Shown: in pieces, positions 1 through 7,503 of the stretch
How positions within the stretch are numbered: position 1 is the stretch's first letter
Layout of the letters: each line of letters begins with the position of its first letter
The notes under the pieces: model-generated
The model's database searches: none
Told to the model about the DNA's origin: nothing
Seen by the model: the letters and a program-made list of their open reading frames with translations, nothing else
Source: JABWCQ01 sp964587105
GTDB lineage: Bacteria > Electryoneota > RPQS01
Direction of reading: 5' to 3'
Assembly: GCA_964587105.1 (NCBI GenBank)
Contig: CAZPKG010000015.1
Location: forward strand, 23,891 to 87,890
DNA: 64,000 bases
Program-made: the position numbers and the translations under genes

Positions 1-2
1 TC

Positions 3-1085
3 ACCCCTGAAGCCGTCAATTTCATGGCCACTCACGGGCGCGGCATGATCTGCATATGCCTTACCGCCGACCGATGCGTTGAGCTGAATTTGCGTCAGCA
101 GGTATCGGATAACACCGCGAAACTTGGAACAGCCTTTACCGAGTCTGTTGACTATTTGCACGGCACAACAACAGGAATCTCCGCGTTTGATCGTGCGAAA
201 ACAATTCGGGCAATGATTGACCCGGCGACAAAAGCCGCCGACCTTGGCCGCCCCGGTCATATTCATCCCTTGCGCGCCAATCCCGGTGGCGTATTAGCAC
301 GCCCCGGCCAAACTGAAGCAACGGTTGATCTCGCGCGCTTGGCGGGAGTGTATCCGGCAGGCGTTCTGTGTGAGGTGATGGGTGACGACGGTCGAATGCT
401 GCGCGGCGATGCCTTACGTGCCTATGCCGATCATCATGGACTAAAGATCATATCGGTTGAGCAAGTCGCGATTCACCGCGCGCAAAATGAAGCTTTTATG
501 GCCGAGCGGGTTCGCGTGCCGTTTCCGAATAAATTCGGCAATTTCACGCTTGTACATTTTGTGGATACCATCAAGAACGAAGACCATCTTGCGATCGTCA
601 AAGAGCCGCTTGATTTGAGTAAACCTGTCTTGGTTCGCGCACATTCCGAGTGTCTGACCGGCGACGTGTTTGGCAGTGCGCGCTGTGACTGCGGCGCACA
701 GCTTGAGTCGGCGCTCACAAGAATGGAAGCTGAGGGCTCCGGCGTCCTCGTGTACCTTCGTCAGGAAGGGCGGGGCATCGGGCTGGCCGCGAAACTGCAA
801 GCGTACAAATTGCAGGACAGCGGACTTGATACGGTCGAAGCAAATTTGAAACTCGGATTCAAAGCGGATCAGCGCGGCTATGCGTCGTGCGCTCAAATGC
901 TTAAACAGCTTGGCATTCGGCAGGTTAGGTTAATCACGAACAACCCTGCCAAAGTCGCCGATTTACAGAAATACGGAATCGAAATCGTAGAACGGGTGCC
1001 CGCATCGAGCGAGCCGACGAATAACAACAGAAAATATCTCGCGGCCAAACGCGACAAACTTGGCCACCTGATAGAATTGAAGTAG
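3..1085 (+). CDS. ribBA: Bifunctional DHBP synthase / GTP cyclohydrolase II, 5' end missing
   Basis: Cytosolic riboflavin-pathway enzyme. One half makes 3,4-dihydroxy-2-butanone 4-phosphate from ribulose 5-phosphate, the other opens GTP. The frame is open to the window edge and reads TPEAVNFMATHGRG from base 3, which is internal RibB sequence, so the true start lies upstream and the ATG at 24 is not the start. The RibB part shows HGTTTGISAFDRA and RPGHIHPL. The RibA part has the zinc cysteines in SECLTGDVFGSARCDCG and the catalytic RQEGRGIGL. One oddity is that the RibB motif usually written GHTEA reads GQTEA here, so the histidine known as a metal ligand in E. coli RibB (His153) is glutamine. 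I recall Gln variants in other RibBA proteins, so loss of activity is not implied. Confidence 0.95.
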   Translation, partial: TPEAVNFMATHGRGMICICLTADRCVELNLRQQVSDNTAKLGTAFTESVDYLHGTTTGISAFDRAKTIRAMIDPATKAADLGRPGHIHPLRANPGGVLARPGQTEATVDLARLAGVYPAGVLCEVMGDDGRMLRGDALRAYADHHGLKIISVEQVAIHRAQNEAFMAERVRVPFPNKFGNFTLVHFVDTIKNEDHLAIVKEPLDLSKPVLVRAHSECLTGDVFGSARCDCGAQLESALTRMEAEGSGVLVYLRQEGRGIGLAAKLQAYKLQDSGLDTVEANLKLGFKADQRGYASCAQMLKQLGIRQVRLITNNPAKVADLQKYGIEIVERVPASSEPTNNNRKYLAAKRDKLGHLIELK

Positions 1086-1095
1086 GGAGGGGTTC

Positions 1096-2076
1096 CTGCT
1101 CAGAATTATCGTCATCACAAACTGGCTGCTTGTGAGTTGTCTGCTCATGAGTTGCCGCGACAAGGACAATGGTTGCGATGATTGCGGCCAACTTTCGCCC
1201 CCATATGGCATTATTGCCAGTGCGGTGGGCGGTGAGTTGGCTTTTTTTAATTTGGTGGACTTAAGACCCATTCGTTCTGAGACTCTCGCAGGTTGGGCCA
1301 CGGCCTGCGAGATCGTTCCCTCCGGCGGTCGCTTGGTCGCAACAGACAATGATGCAGGCGCGTTATCTGTCCTTACCATCCCCGAAATGGAGAGTTTAGA
1401 ACACATCTCTATTGGTGGCACTCCCGTAGACGTCCGTGTCGCACGGAATTCACTCACGGCGCATTTGTTGACGCACAATTCGCGTTACTACAGAATCTCT
1501 TTGAACTCAATTGAAGTTGATACAGTAGATACCGGCCTTGAACCGCGTCGTCTTAAATTACGGCCCGGCGATCACTGGGCGTGGATTGCCTGCCCCGGTG
1601 ACAGTACTGTTCGTGTCATCAAAGAGCAGGGTTTCTTCGAAGAGAGGCGGCTCGTTTTCACCGGTCCGTGCACGGATGTTGAGTTTTCGCCTAACGGAGT
1701 ATTAGCATACTGCGCGTTGCCCGGAAGCGATCAGCTCATGGTATTGGAGGCACAAAACGGCGAGCCGGTTGATACCTTTGCCATGCCCGGCACGGTGGTT
1801 GACTTAAGCGTTTCGAGCGATGGAAGATATGTTATGGCCGTCGATTCAAATCACGGAGTCAGCCGGGTGATTGACGTCTTCGATGGGATTACTCAAGATA
1901 TTCAATGCGGCACGAGTGCGATTCGAGTGCGCTATTCGAGTGCGGCGCGGGCGTTCTTTGTCGTGTGCCCGCGACAAAACATGGTGCTTCGCGTGAATCC
2001 GTATTCTACTCCACCGGCTATTACAGATACGATTTTCGTCGAACCAATTCCTCAGTGTTTGTCATTTTTGGAGTGA
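1096..2076 (+). CDS. Beta-propeller (YncE-like) lipoprotein, probable CTG start
   Basis: About 326 residues of repeated short beta-strand blocks with phrases such as FSPNGVLAYCALPGSDQLMVLEAQNG and VSSDGRYVMAVDSNHGVSRVIDV, typical of YVTN / YncE seven-bladed propellers. Its ligand is unknown. The first standard start, GTG at 1132, would leave a stub in front of the cysteines. Read in frame from CTG at 1096, the product begins LLRIIVITNWLLVSC, a basic then hydrophobic leader ending in a good lipobox (LVSC, or LMSC a few residues later). The CTG sits 3 bases after a purine-rich AGGGAGGGG run (1084-1092) just past the ribBA stop. Cell-surface or periplasmic anchoring by lipid is inferred. The start codon choice is the uncertain part; the propeller call is moderately sure. 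Confidence 0.7.
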   Translation: MLRIIVITNWLLVSCLLMSCRDKDNGCDDCGQLSPPYGIIASAVGGELAFFNLVDLRPIRSETLAGWATACEIVPSGGRLVATDNDAGALSVLTIPEMESLEHISIGGTPVDVRVARNSLTAHLLTHNSRYYRISLNSIEVDTVDTGLEPRRLKLRPGDHWAWIACPGDSTVRVIKEQGFFEERRLVFTGPCTDVEFSPNGVLAYCALPGSDQLMVLEAQNGEPVDTFAMPGTVVDLSVSSDGRYVMAVDSNHGVSRVIDVFDGITQDIQCGTSAIRVRYSSAARAFFVVCPRQNMVLRVNPYSTPPAITDTIFVEPIPQCLSFLE

Positions 2077-2080
2077 TGGT

Positions 2081-2533
2081 TTGAGAATCGTTCTGCAGCG
2101 AGTTGCACATGCGCGAGTTGAAGTTGAAGGACGTGTCGTCGGAGAGATTCAGCACGGCTTGCTGATTCTCTTGGGGATTGCTCAGGGTGATTCTCCTGCT
2201 GAAGTAGAATGGGGAGCCAACAAGATTTGCGAACTAAGGATTTTCTCCGATGACGATGGCAAGTTCAATTTGAACCTGGAGGATGTTGGTGGTTCTGTCT
2301 TGGTCGTTAGTCAATTCACGCTGATGGGGGATGCTCAAAAGGGAAGGCGACCGAGTTTCATCACGGCTGCGCCGCCTGAAATAGCGATTCCGCTGTACGA
2401 GGCGTTTGTCACTTGCCTACGTAACAGAGGCGTAACTACTGCGACGGGAGTATTCGGCGCTAAGATGGCTGTTCACCTTGTCAATGATGGCCCCGTTACC
2501 TTGATCCTTGAAAGAAGCCCTACTAGCACTTAG
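2081..2533 (+). CDS. dtd: D-aminoacyl-tRNA deacylase
   Basis: Cytosolic proofreading enzyme that removes D-amino acids (and glycine from tRNA-Ala) mischarged on tRNA. It is 150 residues, the usual DTD1 length. Both family signature motifs are present: SQFTL at about residues 78-82 and NDGPVT near 137-142, the pair that forms the cross-subunit chiral pocket. The start is TTG at 2081, giving the standard N-terminus MRIVLQRVAHARVEV, with GGAGTGATGG just ahead. It lies four bases after the propeller lipoprotein stop, so it is probably cotranscribed from the ribBA side. Confidence 0.96.
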   Translation: MRIVLQRVAHARVEVEGRVVGEIQHGLLILLGIAQGDSPAEVEWGANKICELRIFSDDDGKFNLNLEDVGGSVLVVSQFTLMGDAQKGRRPSFITAAPPEIAIPLYEAFVTCLRNRGVTTATGVFGAKMAVHLVNDGPVTLILERSPTST

Positions 2534-2556
2534 TTTGCGTTCTTTTTGCAGAGCGC

Positions 2557-2585
2557 TTGACTTGTGAACAGATGTTTTGTATATT
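2557..2585 (+). promoter_or_regulatory. lexA promoter
   Basis: TTGACT at 2557-2562, a 17-base spacer, and TATATT at 2580-2585. The predicted start near 2592 leaves a leader of about 22 bases before the lexA ATG at 2614. The spacer contains an SOS-box-like dyad, as expected for autoregulation. Confidence 0.8.
2565..2578 (+). promoter_or_regulatory. Putative LexA operator (Gram-positive-type SOS box)
   Basis: TGAACAGATGTTTT fits CGAACRNRYGTTYC (the Bacillus / Actinobacteria LexA box) at all positions except the first and last. It lies wholly in the spacer between the -35 and -10 elements of the lexA promoter, a position where bound LexA would block polymerase. Binding is inferred from position and match. 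Confidence 0.65.
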
Positions 2586-2613
2586 TGTTCAAGGTCAAGC
2601 TAAGGATACAAGA

Positions 2614-3240
2614 ATGGGAATGCAACTTACAGAAAAACAGCAGCGTGCGCTGCAATTCATTCAGTCAGAAATTACCGACCGTGGCCGCCCACCCACATTA
2701 AGAGAGATTGGTAGCCAGATTGGGGTCTCTTCGACCAACGGCGTTCGCTACGTTTTGGATGCCCTTGTCCGCAAAGGCTACCTCGAACGCAGCCCGATGC
2801 TTTCGCGAGGAATTGAACTCACCGATCGCTCGGTCAGGCCCAGCCCGAAGAGTGACGTCCGCGAAATTCCGATATTGGGTCGAATTGCTGCCGGTATTCC
2901 GATAACTGCGACGGAGAACCACGAGGGACGGATTTCTGTGGACAAGTCGATTGCCCCGACAGACGACACCTTTGCGCTGCGAGTTCGTGGCGAATCGATG
3001 ATTGAGGCGGGAATCCGTGAAGGAGATGTGATCTTTGCTCGGCCGCAGCGGACTGCCGATGCAGGCGATATTGTCGTGGCCATGATTGGCGAAGAGGCTA
3101 CGGTCAAGTTCTACAAGCCAATCGGCGGGAGAATCCTGCTTGAACCGGCAAACTCCCGGTTCAAACCTATCATTGTCGAGTCCGGCACCCCCGGCTTCCA
3201 GATTTTGGGCAAGGTCGTCGGCTTGATGCGAAAATTCTAA
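2614..3240 (+). CDS. lexA: SOS repressor LexA
   Basis: Repressor and self-cleaving protease of the SOS response, 208 residues from ATG 2614. The frame extends upstream, but an AAGG at 2602-2605 with 8-base spacing and the promoter at 2557-2585 fix this start. The N-terminal winged helix spans about residues 3-68 (TEKQQRALQFIQ, then RPPTLREIGSQIGVSS). The cleavage Ala-Gly is in GRIAAGIP. The catalytic serine is in VRGESMIEAG and the lysine in EATVKFY. All residues needed for RecA-stimulated autocleavage are present. It is monocistronic: its own promoter and operator upstream, a hairpin terminator downstream. Confidence 0.97.
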   Translation: MGMQLTEKQQRALQFIQSEITDRGRPPTLREIGSQIGVSSTNGVRYVLDALVRKGYLERSPMLSRGIELTDRSVRPSPKSDVREIPILGRIAAGIPITATENHEGRISVDKSIAPTDDTFALRVRGESMIEAGIREGDVIFARPQRTADAGDIVVAMIGEEATVKFYKPIGGRILLEPANSRFKPIIVESGTPGFQILGKVVGLMRKF

Positions 3241-3269
3241 TCCCGACAGAGGCACTGGAACCAAGCAAA

Positions 3270-3300
3270 GAATCCGGCTCGAAGAGTCGGATTCTGTTTA
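3270..3300 (+). terminator. Terminator after lexA
   Basis: GAATCCG (3270-3276) pairs with CGGATTC (3288-3294). A further CTC/GAG pair inside gives a GAA loop. The tail TGTTTA is a weak U-tract. It lies 30 bases after the lexA stop. Confidence 0.65.
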
Positions 3301-3318
3301 AGATACGGTTATTTTGGC

Positions 3319-3347
3319 TTGACAAACCGAGTGGGTTTGTCTATATT
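3319..3347 (+). promoter_or_regulatory. Consensus promoter with dyad, facing into the DUF4835 gene
   Basis: TTGACA (3319-3324), 17 bases, TATATT (3342-3347). A perfect inverted repeat GACAAACC-5-GGTTTGTC (3321-3341) overlaps the -35 and fills the spacer, resembling a repressor site. Transcription would start near 3354, on the strand opposite the convergent DUF4835 gene, whose stop is at 3351-3353. AAGGGGA at 3353-3359 followed by TTG (3360) opens a 99-codon frame, but that frame looks like a shadow of the opposite gene. No normal target gene is visible downstream. Confidence 0.55.
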
Positions 3348-3350
3348 CCC

Positions 3351-4205
3351 CTAAGGGGATTGCGGTTGGCCAAATACCCCGTCGTATTCGTTCTTGTGTA
3401 CAATGTCCATCCGCCTGAGAGCTTCGATTCCGCGCTCATAATTGCAATTCTTGAGGGCGTTCGCGAGATTCATGTGCTCCGCTTCCAATATCTCTGTTCG
3501 CTTGTCGATCGGAAGTGCATCAAGCCGAAGCAACGCGTAATGCAGATAAGCTTTGGAATCTTCGTACTGCTGTTCTCCGTCATAGTAAATACCGGTATGA
3601 TAGAAGAACTCGAACTCACGATAGGTCTTGTTTCCTTCGCTCGTTATTTCCCTCAGTAAGTCGCTGCGTTTGTCCCAACCGAATACATAGACCGATGAAG
3701 CGCTTGCCAGATACTTCTCACGCGCTTTGTCGTAGTAGCGATTCCCGCCCAATTTCTCGTACTTATCTTCTTCATTGCCGATCAGCACCCAGAGATAGAA
3801 CTCAATAATACTGAAAAACGGGTCAAACGAACCCTGGCCCGGAACATAAGGCGCGCGCAAGCCGAATTCTAGCCGCTTATCGTCATACCGGGCGTCACCC
3901 TTGTTGGTGACAATCATGTTCGCCTTGTATTTGTCTTCCTGTGGATTTGCGTTGTATTCGGTGAAGTAAATGCTGATTTGCACGGGCAAGTCGTATGCGC
4001 CGTCATCGCGATTCCACGGGTGTCGAGCTTCAGAAATATACTGAGATAATGTCGAATCAATTCCACGGAGCTTGGCCTGTGCTTCTTCAGGCAACCGCTG
4101 AAGATCAACAGTGACCTCCGGGAACAAAAGTTGGGAGTTCGCGGGCTGAAACAAGCCTGCCGAGACCGCGAGAACGGCGAGCCAAAGTAAATGGTTGTAC
4201 CTCAT
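3351..4205 (-). CDS. DUF4835 family secreted protein (PorD-like)
   Basis: A 284-residue exported protein. From ATG 4205 it begins MRYNHLLWLAVLAVSAGLF and ends the leader around PANSQ, a clear signal peptide, then QLLFPEVTVDLQRLPEEAQ. The plan of the DUF4835 family is visible: IYFTEYN, then a dense region with FDPFFSIIEFYLWVLIGNEEDKYEKLGG, then KARE..YLASA..Y and a C-terminal FFYHTGIYYDGEQQY stretch. In Bacteroidota members of this family (PorD) are linked to type IX secretion; that role is not shown here. The longer frame to 4406 is rejected because a strong promoter (4213-4241) lies inside it. The transcript would begin at or next to the ATG, so it may be leaderless. It is divergent from the PorV-like gene. 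Confidence 0.8.
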   Translation of the reverse strand: MRYNHLLWLAVLAVSAGLFQPANSQLLFPEVTVDLQRLPEEAQAKLRGIDSTLSQYISEARHPWNRDDGAYDLPVQISIYFTEYNANPQEDKYKANMIVTNKGDARYDDKRLEFGLRAPYVPGQGSFDPFFSIIEFYLWVLIGNEEDKYEKLGGNRYYDKAREKYLASASSVYVFGWDKRSDLLREITSEGNKTYREFEFFYHTGIYYDGEQQYEDSKAYLHYALLRLDALPIDKRTEILEAEHMNLANALKNCNYERGIEALRRMDIVHKNEYDGVFGQPQSP

Positions 4206-4212
4206 GCCGGAG

Positions 4213-4241
4213 AGTATAAGGATTGAAGAGGGGATTGTCAA
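4213..4241 (-). promoter_or_regulatory. Promoter of the DUF4835 gene
   Basis: Read on the minus strand: TTGACA (4241-4236), 17 bases, TATACT (4218-4213). The start of transcription is expected around 4205-4207, that is, at the A of the ATG (4205) or one or two bases before it, leaving no room for a Shine-Dalgarno site. On the opposite strand the -10 overlaps TATAAG, which could serve the divergent PorV-like gene, but no good -35 for it is seen. Confidence 0.75.
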
Positions 4242-4245
4242 GGCG

Positions 4246-5043
4246 GTGCGGATTTTCCTGTGTTTACTTGTGCTTGGTTGCGGAAGCATAGCCAATGCGG
4301 CGTTCGAGCGATCCGTTTCTGATCCGGTTGCCGCTGGAATGGGGCGGTCCGGTCTGATATTCGAGCGTTCTGGAGGATTTTTGGTCAATCCTGCCATCCG
4401 ATTCAAACAAAATGTGGCAGTTTGGTGGGACCGCCCTTATGGGCTTCCTGAACTCGGCAGCGAGCGGGTCATTGCCGCTTTCCCCGTAAAAGACACCAAC
4501 TTTGGGGCGTCCTATGGTCAGACGGGAGACAAAGCCTACTCAGAGCGACAAATCTGCGCAGCGGGAAGTTATGCTTTTGCCTCGGATTTTCGAGCCGGTG
4601 TGTCTGCTTCGCTATACGACTTAACAATTGACGGCTTGCCTTCCGGAAGAGCAGGAGTCATAAACTTCGGCATCGTCGGGCAAGTCGCAAACGACCTGAA
4701 AGCTGCTGCAGTCTGGAACAACTTTTCACAGTCGAAGTTGTCAAACTACGAGGATGAGTTGCCGACGTCGCTTGCGGCGGGTTTACTCTTCGCCGCTGAT
4801 GACCGCACCGATCTGGCAATGGAATTTGAACAGCAGCCGGGTTGGCCCACTGAAGTGCACGCAGGAATAAACAGTAGGGTGCTGAAACCGCTCACTCTTA
4901 GAGGCGGTGTGCGATTTAATCCGGCTGAATACACAGCAGGCTTTTCGCTAATGCACCGGGCCGTACAAGTCCACTACGCTTTGCTTTGGCATCGTGATCT
5001 TGGTGCCAGTCACGCAATTGGTCTGGACGTGTTCCTCCGCTAA
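4246..5043 (+). CDS. PorV/PorQ-like outer-membrane beta-barrel protein
   Basis: About 265 residues. A short leader RIFLCLLVLGCGSIANA ends at ANA/AF and is followed by ERSVSDPVAAGMGRSGLIFERSGGFLVNPAI, the opening seen in PorV/UPF0164 and FadL-like barrels (repeated Gly-rich start, then NPA). The rest alternates strands (FGASYGQTG, FRAGVSASLYDLTIDG, LKAAAVWNNFSQSKL, LTLRGGVRFNPAEYTAGFSL) and ends in an aromatic-rich strand close to the C-terminus. GTG 4246 is chosen because it places the signal peptide at the N-terminus; ATG 4195 or 4204 would add a charged extension. Outer-membrane location is inferred. It sits two bases before the next barrel gene, so the two probably form an operon. Confidence 0.7.
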   Translation: MRIFLCLLVLGCGSIANAAFERSVSDPVAAGMGRSGLIFERSGGFLVNPAIRFKQNVAVWWDRPYGLPELGSERVIAAFPVKDTNFGASYGQTGDKAYSERQICAAGSYAFASDFRAGVSASLYDLTIDGLPSGRAGVINFGIVGQVANDLKAAAVWNNFSQSKLSNYEDELPTSLAAGLLFAADDRTDLAMEFEQQPGWPTEVHAGINSRVLKPLTLRGGVRFNPAEYTAGFSLMHRAVQVHYALLWHRDLGASHAIGLDVFLR

Positions 5044-5045
5044 CT

Positions 5046-6680
5046 GTGCGTACCCTACTTATCCTGCTCTTTGCCCCCCTTGCGCTTTTGGCTCAAGTTT
5101 CAGACAGTGCGCTTGAGGACTTGCTCACTGCTTCTGATGGTGAATCTGCTCTGCCTGATTCTATCGAACCGGCGGTGGCCACGTTTTTGAAACCCGGATT
5201 AAACCGTGCCGGTTCCCGTGACGACCTGCTTGTTCGCACCGATCATTTCCGTTTCCAATCTTCATTCCAGTGGACGCGCCGTTCAACGGAGAAGATGTCT
5301 TGGAGTGACACGTGGGCGCGCACGCGCTTGACGACGTATTCGGGAAAAAGATTGAGTTCCGATCTGCTTGCAGTGCGCAGAGTGGATGACCCGCGTGTGA
5401 TTGATGAATTGCATTTGACGCTCGCAGGAGTTCATTCGCCTTCCGAAATCGCCTTCATGCTCGGCACATATCAGTTTGACTGGGGACTCGGGATACTCTC
5501 GAGCTCCGCGTTCGGCGCCGCGCGTAGCCTGTCTTTCTTTCGTGCGACACATGCTACTCTCGGCAAAGGTGTCGTCCCGCGTACAACCTCACGCGAGGCA
5601 AGTTGGTTGCGCGGGGTAGCCGTCGAAAAAAGAATTGGTAAGGCGCGCTTAGCTGCTTTCGGTAATCTGCGCGAATGGAATGCCAACACTGAAAGTTTTC
5701 CCGCCAAGCTCACCGGAATCTTTAGTACCGCAAGCGCATCGGCGATAGATCAGCGCGACAAGGTTGAAGAGCAGTCGGTCGGCGGAGCATTTGATTTTCA
5801 AACCGACTATGTCGCTACAGGTTTGTTTGTTGAAAGCTCTAAGTTTGATCCCGTTATCTGGCAAGCTAACGAGCTTCGCTCCTTTTCAGGTTACGGTTCT
5901 GCCAATTGGCAGGACATTCAGGCGGCGGTGGAACTTTCGCGCAGCGGCGACAATTCGGCTTGGATGGCAATGCTGGCTCGGGGAACCGAGCGCTGGCGCG
6001 GCGCGTTTTACGCCATGTATGCGGCCCCGGAGTACTTTGCGCCGCGAAGTCAAGCGGCCTTTACGTTCGGCGAGATATTTCAGGATTCACGGATCATTGG
6101 CGGACGAATCGGCGTCGCATGCGGAGTCAACGATTTCGCGCTCGATATTCATAGCAACCGCACACCGTCCAGCTTGAAGCATTCTGATGAGCTTACTGCC
6201 GGATGGACTTTCATCCCGGCGGGAAACTCAAAAATCGAGACGCGCGCACACTTCTCCAACAGCAGCGACGATGATCTTGAACGGCACTCGTTCGCATTTC
6301 GTATTGAACCTGCCTGGACACGTCTGCTCGTATGGTCCACAAGATTGGAAATCAGACGTTTTTCGTCGCCTGATGACGATGTCGCAGGAAGCGGAAACTA
6401 CTTGCACGTTCAGGCGACCCGGCCCGAGGGTAAGCTAAGACCCGGCTTGCGCGTTGCTCTCTTCAATCTTGCTGATCTCGATGCTCCGATGCAAGTTTAT
6501 GAACCTGCTGTTGCCGGCGCGTATCCTCTCGAAACATTTAGCGGTGACGGTTCACGCGTTTCAGGATGGTTACAGATTAACTGGGGAAGTTGGGCCATCA
6601 AAATGAAAGCCGCGTTGCTAAGTCGCGAGCATTCAAGCGACGCATCCGAATTTGCATTGGCCGTAACTTTTCGCCGGTAA
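5046..6680 (+). CDS. Outer-membrane beta-barrel protein
   Basis: 544 residues from GTG 5046 with signal peptide RTLLILLFAPLALLA/QV. The section around residues 125-195 contains GTYQFDWGLGILSSSAFG, then a turn rich in Ser/Arg and SWLRGVAVEKR. This matches the GxYxxxxGxGL...FG...RGvA pattern I associate with the barrel part of helix-hairpin-helix (ComEA-like) outer-membrane proteins of Bacteroidota and relatives. No HhH domain is seen in front of it. The remainder is alternating strands with many aromatic and Gly residues and ends in FALAVTFRR, a normal barrel C-terminus. The function is unknown. It follows the PorV-like gene directly and precedes a glycosyltransferase gene by seven bases. Confidence 0.65.
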   Translation: MRTLLILLFAPLALLAQVSDSALEDLLTASDGESALPDSIEPAVATFLKPGLNRAGSRDDLLVRTDHFRFQSSFQWTRRSTEKMSWSDTWARTRLTTYSGKRLSSDLLAVRRVDDPRVIDELHLTLAGVHSPSEIAFMLGTYQFDWGLGILSSSAFGAARSLSFFRATHATLGKGVVPRTTSREASWLRGVAVEKRIGKARLAAFGNLREWNANTESFPAKLTGIFSTASASAIDQRDKVEEQSVGGAFDFQTDYVATGLFVESSKFDPVIWQANELRSFSGYGSANWQDIQAAVELSRSGDNSAWMAMLARGTERWRGAFYAMYAAPEYFAPRSQAAFTFGEIFQDSRIIGGRIGVACGVNDFALDIHSNRTPSSLKHSDELTAGWTFIPAGNSKIETRAHFSNSSDDDLERHSFAFRIEPAWTRLLVWSTRLEIRRFSSPDDDVAGSGNYLHVQATRPEGKLRPGLRVALFNLADLDAPMQVYEPAVAGAYPLETFSGDGSRVSGWLQINWGSWAIKMKAALLSREHSSDASEFALAVTFRR

Positions 6681-6687
6681 TCTAAGC

Positions 6688-7503
6688 ATGAAACTTGGCG
6701 TCTTAATTCTAAATTGGAACGGCCTCAACGATACACGCGAATGCTTGCAGTCATTGCTGCCGTCGCCGGATTGGTCTGTTATCTATGTCGTTGACAACGG
6801 CTCACGTGATGACAGTGTAAGAGTACTCAAAAGCGAGTTCGGTACGCAGATAAAGGTCATCGAAACCGGCGAGAATCTGCTATTTGCCGGCGGTAACAAT
6901 TTCGGAATCGAGATTGCTCTGAAAGATGGTTGCGATGCGATCTTGCTCTTGAATAATGACACTATTCTTGAGGCCGATACGCTCCCTAATTTGCTGACCG
7001 CGTCGAATCGGAATCCCAACAAGCTTCTTTGTCCAAAGATTCTCTATGCAGGCGACCGCAAAAGTCTGTGGTATGCAGGAGGAATCTGGAGTGGCGGGCG
7101 GATCGCGCATCGCGGAATACGTGAAACCGATAACGGTCAATATGACGTCGAGCAAACCACAGGATGGGGGACGGGCTGCGCACTATGGATTCCTCGCAAC
7201 GTCGTTGAGACTGTCGGAGTGCTCGATCACGATTTCAAGCTCTATTACGAAGACGTCGAGTATTGCCTGCGCGCCAAAGCACATGGATTTGAAACGGTCT
7301 ATGCGCCTTCCGCAAGACTCTGGCACAAGGTCTCCGCTTCGCTCGGTGGTCACGGCACATTCCGCAAGCAGCGGCGCAAGTTTAGCAGTCTGGGCCTGCT
7401 GCTGGAGAAAATCGATGCTCCGCCCACAACACTGTTTTTCGCCTATCTCAATTTTTTTGCCTTCGATCCGCTGCGCGCATTGATCAAGAAAATCGTTCGT
7501 TAA
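6688..7503 (+). CDS. Family 2 glycosyltransferase
   Basis: Cytosolic, membrane-associated GT2 enzyme of 271 residues, probably adding a sugar to a surface polysaccharide. The GT-A nucleotide-binding start is VLILNWNGLNDTRECLQSLL, followed by VVDNGSRDDSV, the DxD-like LLLNNDT at about residues 90-96, and the acceptor-side region WGTGCALWIPR with the helix FKLYYEDVEYCLRAKAHGF. The layout resembles rhamnosyltransferase-type GT2 proteins. The donor sugar cannot be told. The stop overlaps the next start by one base (TAATG). Confidence 0.88.
   Translation: MKLGVLILNWNGLNDTRECLQSLLPSPDWSVIYVVDNGSRDDSVRVLKSEFGTQIKVIETGENLLFAGGNNFGIEIALKDGCDAILLLNNDTILEADTLPNLLTASNRNPNKLLCPKILYAGDRKSLWYAGGIWSGGRIAHRGIRETDNGQYDVEQTTGWGTGCALWIPRNVVETVGVLDHDFKLYYEDVEYCLRAKAHGFETVYAPSARLWHKVSASLGGHGTFRKQRRKFSSLGLLLEKIDAPPTTLFFAYLNFFAFDPLRALIKKIVR

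Noticed and set aside
3360..3659. Plus-strand 99-codon frame just after the 3319 promoter with a plausible ribosome site
   Set aside because: It lies antisense to the C-terminal part of the DUF4835 gene, which is the coding strand by family match; no protein family is seen. The promoter itself is kept as a finding.
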